From an uncultured Eubacteriales bacterium (lineage in GTDB: Bacteria; Bacillota; Clostridia; Oscillospirales; Acutalibacteraceae): DNA of 7,379 nt. The stretch spans positions 1 through 7,379 of the forward strand of contig OMPZ01000059.1 in NCBI GenBank assembly GCA_900313125.1, in the 5' to 3' direction. A program made the translations under genes and the position numbers. Positions 1 to 6,115 of this stretch are shown piece after piece; positions within the stretch are counted from its first letter, which is position 1, and each line of letters starts with the position of its first letter. Under the pieces are notes generated by a model, which saw only the letters and a list, made by a program, of their open reading frames with translations, did no database searches and was not told where the DNA came from.

Positions 1-419
1 GAAACGCGAAGATCGGTGATAAACTCAAAGCGTTCTCTGTTTATGATGAGCAGCCTTGCCGTCTCGGGGCAGGCGAGCGTGAGCAGGCGTTCCTCAAACT
101 CGGTGTAATCCTGCGTTATCCTCGGGAAGGCGCGGCACGTTTCGCATATTTTCTCTGCGCCGTATCTTAGCTGCACTCCGCAAAGCCTATCCTCGTTCAA
201 AAAGGGGCAGACGCCGTTTTCAAATTTCAGGACGGTGTCGCCGTCGCTGTCGGTCGTTATGCCTGCGAGTATTTGCTCGTCGCCTGTGGAGCGGTAAAAA
301 TCGAGCGTTTCGCCGTCTACAACGATATCCCAGTCCTTGCAGCAGGTGTCGGGGCACTCCCCGGCGGTACAGGTAAAATCCCGGTAAAAATCGGGTATGA
401 TAAGCTTTTTTTCGTTCAT
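1..419 (-). CDS. FliB-like (flagellin lysine-N-methylase family) protein, N-terminal part; 3' end outside window
   Basis: I translated this frame by hand from the ATG at 417-419; it stays open to base 1, giving 139 codons with the C-terminus missing. The protein begins MNEKKLIIPDFYRDFTC and shows a cysteine array: C17, C22, C26-C27 followed by W30, then C71-PFL, C80, and C92-x2-C95-R-x-FPR. This pattern is typical of the family annotated as flagellin lysine-N-methylase (FliB), in which the cysteines are reported to bind an Fe-S cluster and the enzyme methylates surface lysines of flagellin. The family assignment rests on the cysteine pattern and is fairly firm. The substrate is uncertain, because no flagellar gene is visible and homologues are often annotated in Clostridia by similarity alone. 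A Shine-Dalgarno AAAGGGTG lies 5 nt before the ATG. The gene diverges from dpaA across a 102-nt gap. Confidence 0.8.
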   Translation of the reverse strand, partial: MNEKKLIIPDFYRDFTCTAGECPDTCCKDWDIVVDGETLDFYRSTGDEQILAGITTDSDGDTVLKFENGVCPFLNEDRLCGVQLRYGAEKICETCRAFPRITQDYTEFEERLLTLACPETARLLIINRERFEFITDLRV

Positions 420-451
420 ACGATCACCCTTTGAAAAAGTTTTTGCAGACG

Positions 452-481
452 GCACATTTCACTCCCGAAAGCCATACTATG
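452..481 (+). promoter_or_regulatory. Putative SigE/SigK-type sporulation promoter of dpaAB
   Basis: The intergenic region contains GCACATT at 452-458, a 14-nt spacer, and CATACTAT at 473-480. This resembles the Bacillus SigE consensus (ATATT-type -35, CATACAnT -10), with one mismatch in each element. Read as SigK, it has CACA at 453-456, a 16-nt spacer and CATACTATG at 473-481, one mismatch from CATAnnnTA. The predicted start near 487-489 would leave a leader of about 35 nt before the GTG of dpaA. Dipicolinate synthase is made in the mother cell under SigK in Bacillus subtilis, so the motif fits the gene's biology. The match is by eye, and the two sigma factors cannot be told apart here. Confidence 0.6.
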
Positions 482-521
482 TTAGCAGGAAGGTCAATCC
501 ATCAGAAAATGGGGTAATAAT

Positions 522-1385
522 GTGTTTGATATAGATAAAGTTTGTATTATCGGCGGCGATATCCGCCAGGTATATCTCGGAGCGTCGCTTGCAAAGGACG
601 GCAGATTCGTCACATACTACGCGCTCGAAAAATGCGGCGACGCTCAGCCGGATTTCGCCGACATGAAGATCGCCGTCTCAAAGTGCGACACGGTGATACT
701 GCCGATGCCGCTGTCACGCGACGGAAAGACGCTCTGCACACCGCTCTCGGAGCTGAACATCACGCTCGACGATGAGCTTGCAAAGCTGCTCGACGGCAGG
801 CGCGTTTTCTGCGCAAATTCGTCTGTGCTCACTAAGACGGGCGACTACAGCGGCTGCCGCGTTTTCGACTATCTTGAGCGCGAGGAGCTTGCCGTACTCA
901 ACGCCGTACCCACAGCGGAGGGCGCGATCAAAACGGCTGTCGAGCTTTCCGACAGGACGATACACGGCAGCAGATGCCTTATAGCCGGGTTCGGGCGTAT
1001 CGGAAAGCTGCTTGCGCGCGACCTGTCCGCGCTCGGCGCGCACGTTACGGTCAGCGCGAGGAAGCCGTCCGACCTTGCCTGGGTACGCGCCTGCGGATAC
1101 AAAGCCGTAAACACGGCGGACATCAAGACCTCCGGCGAATACGAGCTTATCTTCAACACGATACCCTCAATGATATTCGACAGAGAGACGCTTGCAAAAA
1201 CGGCGCGCGGCGCGGCTGTGATAGACCTTGCGTCAAAGCCCGGCGGAGTCGATCTCGGCGCGTGCAGAGAGCTTCGCATAAAAGCGACCGCCGCGCTTTC
1301 GCTCCCGGGCAAGACCGCGCCATACGCTGCTGCCGAAATAATAAAGGAAACTATCTACAACATGGCAAGGGAGGAAAACCCGTGA
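522..1385 (+). CDS. dpaA: Dipicolinate synthase subunit A
   Basis: DpaA (SpoVFA) is the NAD(P)-binding subunit of dipicolinate synthase. With DpaB it oxidises the lysine-pathway intermediate made by dihydrodipicolinate synthase to dipicolinic acid, in the mother cell, for loading into the forespore core. The 287-aa product has near-usual length and the family signatures: GGDIRQ at 11-16, LPMPLS at 60-65, NAVPTAEGAI at 127-136, a Rossmann dinucleotide loop GFGRIG at 156-161, NTIPSMIFD at 212-220, IDLASKPGG at 234-242 and LPGKTAP at 261-267. The start is GTG at 522, the first start after an in-frame stop at 483-485. The overlapping ATG at 520-522 hits a stop after three codons. The ribosome site is weak (GGGG at 511-514). 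The stop overlaps the dpaB start. No asd, dapA or dapG gene is adjacent, unlike the B. subtilis operon. Confidence 0.96.
   Translation: MFDIDKVCIIGGDIRQVYLGASLAKDGRFVTYYALEKCGDAQPDFADMKIAVSKCDTVILPMPLSRDGKTLCTPLSELNITLDDELAKLLDGRRVFCANSSVLTKTGDYSGCRVFDYLEREELAVLNAVPTAEGAIKTAVELSDRTIHGSRCLIAGFGRIGKLLARDLSALGAHVTVSARKPSDLAWVRACGYKAVNTADIKTSGEYELIFNTIPSMIFDRETLAKTARGAAVIDLASKPGGVDLGACRELRIKATAALSLPGKTAPYAAAEIIKETIYNMAREENP
1367..1374 (+). promoter_or_regulatory. Ribosome binding site that fixes the dpaB GTG start
   Basis: AAGGGAGG inside the 3' end of dpaA lies 7 nt before GTG at 1382-1384, an ideal spacing. The dpaB reading frame runs open far upstream inside dpaA, so this site, together with the start of family homology directly after it, decides the true start. 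Confidence 0.85.
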
Positions 1386-1954
1386 AAAATATAACAGTTG
1401 GCTTTGCGATGTGCGGCTCCTACTGCACGTTTGAAAAAGCCATAGGATCGCTGAGAGAGCTTGTCTCGCTCGGCTATGACATTCTGCCGATCATGTCGGA
1501 AAACGCTTTTTCGATCGACACTCGTTTCGGCAAGGCCGCCGATATCGTAAAGGAGATAGAGGATATAACGGGCAAAAAGGTGATAAGCACGATCAAAGAT
1601 GCCGAGCCTATCGGACCGAAGGAGATGTGCGACGTTCTGCTGATCGCCCCGTGTACGGGCAACACGCTCGCAAAGCTGACCGCCGGGATAACCGACACAA
1701 GCGTAACTATGGCTGCGAAATCGCACCTGAGGGTGCTGCGCCCCGTAGTCATCGCGCTATCGTCAAACGACGCGCTCGGCGCAAACGCAAAAAACATAGG
1801 ATACATGATGAACAGAAAGCACATCTACTTCGTGCCGATAAAACAGGACGATCACGTTAAAAAGCCAAACTCGCTCGTCGCCGATTTTTCGCTCATACCG
1901 CAGACGATAGAAAACGCGCTGCAAGGTCGGCAGACTCAGCCTGTATTTAATTAA
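1382..1954 (+). CDS. dpaB: Dipicolinate synthase subunit B (flavoprotein-like)
   Basis: DpaB (SpoVFB) is the second subunit of dipicolinate synthase and belongs to the flavoprotein (phosphopantothenoylcysteine decarboxylase-like) fold. The 190-aa product begins VKNITVGFAMCGSYCTFEKA and carries typical DpaB signatures: AEPIGPKEMCDVLLIAPCTG at 74-93, NTLAKLTAGITDTSVTMAAK at 94-113, PVVIALSSNDALG at 121-133, NAKNIG at 135-140 and IYFVPIKQDD at 148-157. The frame is open upstream to 974, but that part is only an out-of-frame reading of dpaA. GTG at 1382 is chosen because homology starts there, it follows AAGGGAGG by 7 nt, and it overlaps the dpaA stop as GTGA. This suggests translational coupling, which would suit a complex needing both subunits. 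A hairpin follows 8 nt after the stop. Confidence 0.96.
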   Translation: MKNITVGFAMCGSYCTFEKAIGSLRELVSLGYDILPIMSENAFSIDTRFGKAADIVKEIEDITGKKVISTIKDAEPIGPKEMCDVLLIAPCTGNTLAKLTAGITDTSVTMAAKSHLRVLRPVVIALSSNDALGANAKNIGYMMNRKHIYFVPIKQDDHVKKPNSLVADFSLIPQTIENALQGRQTQPVFN

Positions 1955-1961
1955 CCGACAA

Positions 1962-1994
1962 ACCGCCGGAGGGTATCAAAATCCTTCCGGCGGT
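1962..1994. terminator. GC-rich hairpin between convergent dpaB and Nudix genes; possible bidirectional terminator
   Basis: ACCGCCGGAGGG at 1962-1973 pairs with CCTTCCGGCGGT at 1983-1994 over 12 bp, including one G-U pair, with a 9-nt loop. It sits right after the dpaB stop. On the opposite strand the Nudix stop codon (1976-1978) lies in the loop and the last Nudix codons form one arm. Position and stability fit termination for both converging operons. The weakness is the U-tract: on the plus strand only TTTT at 2001-2004, 6 nt after the stem, and none worth the name on the minus strand. Confidence 0.55.
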
Positions 1995-2476
1995 CGATAG
2001 TTTTCCAGGAAATGCAGCAGAAATTCCTCGGCAAGGCTGCCGTGGGTAACGAGCCTTCGCGCTTCGTCAAAGGTGTACCACTCGGCGGAATCGACCTCGT
2101 AGTTCGTTTTTGTGAGGTCGTCGCTTTGTGCCACGCACCAGAAATTCAGCATGAGCGTATTTGAACGCCCGAAATATCCGCTCTTGTTGTAGTGCAGCTC
2201 GGAAAGCTCTATGCCTATCTCCTCGGCTACCTCGCGCCTGACTGTGTGCTCGGCGTTCTCGCCCTTCGAGATGTAGCCCGCGACAAGAATGTTCCTGTCG
2301 CGTCCGTACTGCTTTATCAGCAGTATCTTTTCCCTTGAGGGGTCGAGCACGATCATGCTGCACGCCGTCGAAAACGGCGGAAAGCGGTATTCGCCGCAGC
2401 TTTCGCAGTACGGCACGATGCCCTCGTGCTCAAGGAATCTGTCTATCAGCTTCGTTCCGCATTCTATACAATACAT
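1976..2476 (-). CDS. Zinc-ribbon Nudix hydrolase (NudC-like), last gene of the his operon
   Basis: This 166-aa protein starts with a zinc ribbon (C3-x2-C6, C24-x2-C27) followed by a Nudix domain. The Nudix box spans 67-89 and is complete: G67-x5-E73-x7-R81-E82-x2-E85-E86-x-G88, so the metal-binding catalytic residues are present. Nudix enzymes cleave nucleoside diphosphates linked to another moiety. A zinc ribbon before the box resembles NADH pyrophosphatase (NudC). The NudC substrate motif SQPWPFPxSLM aligns without gaps with SGYFGRSNTLM at 99-109, but only the first S and the final LM are kept (S to T at one further site), so NAD(H) specificity is uncertain. The protein also lacks the long N-terminal domain of E. 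coli NudC. It begins 9 nt after the phosphatase stop, so it probably shares the his transcript; any role in histidine synthesis is speculative. Confidence 0.88.
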   Translation of the reverse strand: MYCIECGTKLIDRFLEHEGIVPYCESCGEYRFPPFSTACSMIVLDPSREKILLIKQYGRDRNILVAGYISKGENAEHTVRREVAEEIGIELSELHYNKSGYFGRSNTLMLNFWCVAQSDDLTKTNYEVDSAEWYTFDEARRLVTHGSLAEEFLLHFLENYRPPEGF

Positions 2477-2480
2477 AACG

Positions 2481-2487
2481 TCACCTC
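2481..2487 (-). promoter_or_regulatory. Nudix gene ribosome binding site overlapping the upstream stop codon
   Basis: On the minus strand GAGGTGA lies 4 nt before the Nudix ATG (2474-2476), and its first two bases belong to the TGA stop (2486-2488) of the histidinol phosphatase gene. Ribosomes ending the upstream gene would be positioned on this site, which supports co-translation and the chosen ATG. Confidence 0.75.
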
Positions 2488-3310
2488 ACACGATCGAGAC
2501 CGCTTCAAACGAGCCGCCGTCACAAAGCTCGTATCTGTCCGTAAAGCCGCACGAAACGGCGTAGCCGAGCATTTCGTCGAGCTTGTAGTTTACTGTGTCG
2601 GCGCTGTGGCTGTCGCTTGAAAGCGTAATTTTGCCGCCGCGCTTCGCTATATACTCAAGAACGCCCCTGTGCGGGTACGGCTGATCGGTATAGCCGCGCG
2701 ACATTGCGCCCGTGTTTATCTCGAATATCCTCCCTTGTGAGACGAGCTTATCAACAGCGTTTTTGTAAGCCGCCGTATACCTCGGATGCTCTCTGTCAAA
2801 AAGCGAGGAGTCGGAATTGAACTTTTCGCAAAGGTCGATATGCCCGACGATATCGCAGCGCATCTTGTCGTAAACGTCGGAGACAAGCGCGTAGTAATCC
2901 TCCAAAAACGCGTAGATATCGCCGCCGTAGAGCTTAACTGCGGCATTTTCTATATCAGCCCTCGTCTCGTCAACGGAGATAAACACGCCGCTTTTTTCCA
3001 CATAATGCACCGAGCCGATGATGTAGTCGGTCGGTATCGCAGGCACAGCGGAAAAATAGTCCTGCTCAAGCCCGACAAACACCGACATTTTCCCGCTGTA
3101 AAGCTGCCTTTGACGAAGGATCTCTTCACGGTAGCTTTCGTAGTCTGAAAGCTTCATGCAGTAGCTCGTGTCGTGAGGTGTGAACGCGTGACCCGAAAAG
3201 CCGATCGACGTCAGACCGTGAGACAGCGCGCTTTCCGCCATCTGAGCGATCGTATTCTTTCCGTCGCAGAAGGTGCTGTGCGTGTGGAGATTCTGTGTAA
3301 CGCGCGCCAT
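2486..3310 (-). CDS. hisK: Histidinol-phosphatase, PHP family
   Basis: The product removes phosphate from L-histidinol phosphate, the penultimate part of the pathway, using the PHP (polymerase and histidinol phosphatase) fold rather than the HAD type fused to HisB in enterobacteria. The 274-aa length is usual for HisK/HisJ enzymes. Metal-ligand motifs are visible in order: H9-T-H11 with D16, SGH41, GLE82, SVH102, VGH157, E197-INT and SDSH with D233 and H235. The start is ATG at 3308-3310, whose A is also the last base of the hisIE stop (TAATG on the minus strand), a one-base overlap suggesting termination-reinitiation. Its place after hisIE, in an operon whose HisB has no phosphatase domain, supports histidinol phosphate as the true substrate. 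PHP proteins are diverse, so family is surer than substrate. The symbol hisJ is also used. Confidence 0.92.
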   Translation of the reverse strand: MARVTQNLHTHSTFCDGKNTIAQMAESALSHGLTSIGFSGHAFTPHDTSYCMKLSDYESYREEILRQRQLYSGKMSVFVGLEQDYFSAVPAIPTDYIIGSVHYVEKSGVFISVDETRADIENAAVKLYGGDIYAFLEDYYALVSDVYDKMRCDIVGHIDLCEKFNSDSSLFDREHPRYTAAYKNAVDKLVSQGRIFEINTGAMSRGYTDQPYPHRGVLEYIAKRGGKITLSSDSHSADTVNYKLDEMLGYAVSCGFTDRYELCDGGSFEAVSIV

Positions 3311-3975
3311 TACTCGCCGTCCTTATCCGACGCCATTTTTTCCTGCTTTACCTTGTGGTCGATGACGTGGCGCGAAGCAAGCTCCTTCATAACGTCGTCG
3401 ATAGAGATGCCCATTTCGATCATCATTACCATAACGTGGTAGGTCAGGTCGGCGATCTCATAGATCGTTTCCTTCTTGTCGTTGTCCTTAGCCGCGATGA
3501 TGACCTCCGTGCTCTCCTCGCCTACCTTTTTGAGTATCTTGTCGATACCCTTCTGGAAAAGGTAGCTTGTGTACGAGCCTTCCTTCATCTCGGTTTTTCT
3601 GCCTACGAGCATTTCCATCAGACCCTCGAGCGAGAACGCGCTGAGCGTGTCGCTTACATAAACGTCGTCGTTAAAGCAGGAATCCGTGCCGAGGTGGCAG
3701 GCGGGACCGTCCTTGATAACGTAAACGGTGAGCGCGTCGCGGTCGCAGTCTGTCTGGATATTCACAATGTGCTGGAAATTGCCCGACGTCTCGCCCTTGC
3801 GCCAAAGCTCCTGGCGCGAGCGCGACCAGAAGCACGTCTTGCCCTCTTTTACTGAAATTTCAAGGCTCTCTCTGTTCATATATGCGACCGTGAGCACCTT
3901 TTTGCTTACGGCGTCCACAACAACGGCAGGGATAAGACCCTTTTCGTCGAATTTGAGTTCTTCAATATTTATCAT
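3310..3975 (-). CDS. hisIE: Bifunctional phosphoribosyl-AMP cyclohydrolase / phosphoribosyl-ATP pyrophosphohydrolase
   Basis: This fused enzyme performs steps 2 and 3 of histidine synthesis: the C-terminal HisE part hydrolyses PR-ATP to PR-AMP, and the N-terminal HisI part opens the adenine ring to give ProFAR. The 221 aa match the usual fused length. The HisI domain (about 1-112) shows FWSRSRQELWRKGETSGN at 49-66, the metal cluster D76-C-D78-x-D80, and GPAC93HLGTDSC100F, giving the zinc cysteines C77, C93 and C100. The HisE domain (about 130-215) shows GSYTSYLFQKG at 133-143, KKVGEESTEVIIAAK at 149-163 and EIADLTYH at 173-180. AGGAAG lies about 9 nt before the ATG at 3973-3975. The gap to the hisF stop is 17 nt. 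The last 12 residues are charged and look like an unconserved tail. Confidence 0.97.
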   Translation of the reverse strand: MINIEELKFDEKGLIPAVVVDAVSKKVLTVAYMNRESLEISVKEGKTCFWSRSRQELWRKGETSGNFQHIVNIQTDCDRDALTVYVIKDGPACHLGTDSCFNDDVYVSDTLSAFSLEGLMEMLVGRKTEMKEGSYTSYLFQKGIDKILKKVGEESTEVIIAAKDNDKKETIYEIADLTYHVMVMMIEMGISIDDVMKELASRHVIDHKVKQEKMASDKDGE

Positions 3976-3992
3976 AGCTAATACTTCCTTAT

Positions 3993-4751
3993 TTATATTC
4001 TGACATTGATGCCGTTTGCGGCAAGCTCTTTTTTCAGGTCGTTTATGCCGACCTCGCCGAAATGGAATATCGACGCGGCAAGACCTGCGTCAACCTTCGG
4101 CAAAGCCTTGAACAGCTCGGTGAAATGCTCCATGCAGCCTGCGCCGCCCGACGCGATGACGGGCACCTCGGCTATCTCGCATACAGCGCCGAGCATTTCG
4201 AGGTCAAAGCCGTTTTTAACGCCGTCGGTGTCGATGGAGTTTAGAACTATCTCCCCCGCGCCGTTTGCCTGACCGCGCTTTATCCACTCGATAGCGTCCA
4301 TGCCGGTGTCCTCTCTGCCGCCCTTGGCGAAAACGTGGTATTTGCCGTCAACGCGCTTTGCGTCTACCGACAGCACCACGCACTGATCTCCGTAACGCTG
4401 AGCCGCGGCTGAGATAAGCTCAGGATTGCGTATCGCGCCGGAATTTACGCTGACCTTATCCGCGCCGCATTTGAGCACACGGTCAAAGTCGTCGAGCGTA
4501 TTGATTCCGCCGCCGACGGTCAGCGGGATAAACACGCTGCTTGCCGCTTCGCAGAGGATATCCGTGAAAATGCCGCGCCCCTCAGCGGACGCCGTTATAT
4601 CATAAAAGACAAGCTCGTCCGCTCCGCAGTCGGAGTAAAACTTCGCAAGCTTTACGGGCGACGAAACGTCCTTTATACCGAGGAAATTCACGCCCTTTAC
4701 CACCCTGCCGTCGCGAACGTCGAGACAGGGGATTATCCTTTTCGTTATCAT
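3993..4751 (-). CDS. hisF: Imidazole glycerol phosphate synthase, cyclase subunit
   Basis: HisF is the (beta/alpha)8-barrel subunit of IGP synthase. It uses ammonia channelled from HisH to turn PRFAR into imidazole glycerol phosphate plus AICAR, the latter feeding purine synthesis. The 252-aa product has full length and both catalytic aspartates at the standard places, D11 (IIPCLDVRDGRVVKG) and D130 (VVLSVDAKR). Phosphate-binding segments are visible: VGGGI at 79-83, VSVNSGAI at 100-107 and VIASGGAG in the C-terminal half. The ATG at 4749-4751 overlaps the hisA stop by four bases (ATGA on the minus strand), implying coupled translation. The partner hisH is two genes upstream in the same operon. 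The TIM barrel shares ancestry with HisA, but the N-terminal and active-site motifs separate the two clearly. Confidence 0.98.
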   Translation of the reverse strand: MITKRIIPCLDVRDGRVVKGVNFLGIKDVSSPVKLAKFYSDCGADELVFYDITASAEGRGIFTDILCEAASSVFIPLTVGGGINTLDDFDRVLKCGADKVSVNSGAIRNPELISAAAQRYGDQCVVLSVDAKRVDGKYHVFAKGGREDTGMDAIEWIKRGQANGAGEIVLNSIDTDGVKNGFDLEMLGAVCEIAEVPVIASGGAGCMEHFTELFKALPKVDAGLAASIFHFGEVGINDLKKELAANGINVRI

Positions 4752-5470
4752 GCGCTCACCTCCGCCGCCTTAATGGCTTCGCTGAGGTCGACCGCGCCCG
4801 TGTAGAGCGCCTTGCCGAGTATCGCGCCGTACATATCCATACCGGCGAGCGTCCTGATATTTTCAAGGCTCGAAACGCCGCCCGACGCCACTATATCCAT
4901 TTTAAATCGCTTTGACAGCTCCTTGTACAGCTCGATATTAGTACCGGACATAACGCCGTCCTTTGAGATGTCGGTGCAGATAACGGTCTTGACACCTATG
5001 CTCTCGAGCTTTTCGCAAAACTCAAAGCAGCCGAGCTTTGACGTTTCCGTCCAGCCCTTTATCGCTACAAAGCCGTCCTTGATATCGACGCCGACAGCCA
5101 CTCTCTCGCCGTACTCCTTCACGCTCGAGAAGAGAAATTCCTCGTCTGTAACGGCAGCCGTGCCGAGGATAACGCGCATAACGCCGAGGTCGAGATATTT
5201 CTCTATCGCAGCCTTGCTGCGGATACCTCCGCCTATCTCGGCTTTCAGCCCGCTTTCCGAAACGATGCGGCGGACCGTTTCTATATTTGCGTTCGAGCCG
5301 TCGCGCGCGCCGTCGAGGTCTACTATATGTATATACTCCGCGCCCGCATCGGCAAAGCCCTTAGCAACGCTTACGGGGTCGTCGCTGTAAACGGTTTTCT
5401 GCGCGTAGTCACCCTTGAAAAGACGGACAGCGCAGCCGTCGATAAGGTCTATTGCAGGGAAAATATTCAT
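4748..5470 (-). CDS. hisA: ProFAR isomerase (phosphoribosylformimino-5-aminoimidazole carboxamide ribotide isomerase)
   Basis: HisA catalyses the Amadori-type isomerisation of ProFAR to PRFAR, the substrate of HisFH. The 240-aa TIM-barrel protein begins MNIFPAIDLIDGCAVRLFKG. The catalytic acid/base pair is present as D8 and D129 (VGVDIKDG). Other typical segments are IVDLDGARDG at 49-58, IGGGIRS at 79-85, VILGTAAV at 100-107, GWTE at 139-142, TDISKDGVMSGTN at 166-178 and ASGGVSS in the last third. In Actinobacteria a related enzyme (PriA) also serves tryptophan synthesis. Nothing here suggests that dual role, and the remaining operon is purely his. The ATG at 5468-5470 follows AAAGGAA at a somewhat long spacing. 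The 31-nt gap to hisH is the largest inside this operon. Confidence 0.97.
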   Translation of the reverse strand: MNIFPAIDLIDGCAVRLFKGDYAQKTVYSDDPVSVAKGFADAGAEYIHIVDLDGARDGSNANIETVRRIVSESGLKAEIGGGIRSKAAIEKYLDLGVMRVILGTAAVTDEEFLFSSVKEYGERVAVGVDIKDGFVAIKGWTETSKLGCFEFCEKLESIGVKTVICTDISKDGVMSGTNIELYKELSKRFKMDIVASGGVSSLENIRTLAGMDMYGAILGKALYTGAVDLSEAIKAAEVSA

Positions 5471-5501
5471 CGTCGATTTTCCTTTCGATCAAATAATTCG
5501 G

Positions 5502-6113
5502 TCATATCTCGCAGAACGCCTTGAGTATCCTCATGCCGACGTCGCCGCTTTTTTCGGGGTGGAACTGCGTGCCGTACACGCTGCCGGAGCTTACCGCTGC
5601 CGTTACGTCAAAGCCGTACTCTGCGGTCGCGAGCAGCGACTCCTCGCACTCCGCGCCGTAGTATGAATGAACAAAGTAAACGTGGTCGCCCTCGTTTATG
5701 TATTTGAACAGCGGCGACTCCTTCGTGAATCTCAAAGCGTTCCAGCCTATCTGCGGTATCTTGTACACGCTTGTGTCAACGCGGTCGGCTATCGGGCGAA
5801 CGCTGCCCTTTATAAAGCCGAGACCCTCGTGCTCGCCGTATTCATAGCTTTTCTCAAAAAGAAGCTGCATACCGAGACATATCCCGAGAATGGGCTTGTT
5901 TCGCGCCGCCGCTTTTTTGAGCACGTCTGCCATGCCGCTTTTGAACAGCTTGTCCGCGGCGTCGCCGAACGCGCCTACGCCCGGGAGAACTATCCTGTCG
6001 GCGTTCATTATCGTATCGGGGTCGTTCGTAACGACGACCTGCTCGCCGATAAACGCAAACGAGCTTTTCAGCGAAAAGAGATTGCCTACGCCGTAGTCTA
6101 TTATTGCCGTCAT
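5502..6113 (-). CDS. hisH: Imidazole glycerol phosphate synthase, glutamine amidotransferase subunit
   Basis: HisH is the class I glutaminase that supplies ammonia to HisF. The 203-aa product has the full catalytic triad: nucleophile C79 in GICLGMQLLF, and H185 with E187 in GTQFHPEKSG. The N-terminus (IIDYGVGNLFSL) and LPGVGAFGDA at 43-52 are typical of HisH and distinguish it from other class I amidotransferases. The segment KIPQIGWN at 118-125 and YFVHSYY at 146-152 correspond to the interface with HisF and the oxyanion region. The ATG at 6111-6113 is only 2 nt after the hisB stop and is served by AAAGGAGTG inside the hisB coding end, a strong site. hisH precedes hisA rather than sitting directly beside hisF, a common gene order in bacteria. 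Confidence 0.97.
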   Translation of the reverse strand: MTAIIDYGVGNLFSLKSSFAFIGEQVVVTNDPDTIMNADRIVLPGVGAFGDAADKLFKSGMADVLKKAAARNKPILGICLGMQLLFEKSYEYGEHEGLGFIKGSVRPIADRVDTSVYKIPQIGWNALRFTKESPLFKYINEGDHVYFVHSYYGAECEESLLATAEYGFDVTAAVSSGSVYGTQFHPEKSGDVGMRILKAFCEI

Positions 6114-6115
6114 TT

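Noticed and set aside
492..497. TTGACC on the minus strand as the -35 of a vegetative promoter for the FliB-like gene
   Set aside because: No -10 hexamer at 16-18 nt; the nearest candidates (TAGTAT, TATGGC) have spacers of 12 and 15 nt. Not supportable.
974..1381. Open reading upstream of dpaB in the same frame, giving a 326-aa protein
   Set aside because: The extra residues are an arginine-rich out-of-frame reading of dpaA. Conserved DpaB sequence begins exactly at GTG 1382 after a strong ribosome site.
3355..3855. Plus-strand open frame of 166 codons opposite hisIE
   Set aside because: Shadow of hisIE; the composition is mirror-image and no family features are seen.
5471..5501. Possible regulatory hairpin (TCGA...TCGA) over the hisA ribosome site in the hisH-hisA gap
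   Set aside because: Only four base pairs with no extension; this is expected by chance in a short spacer.
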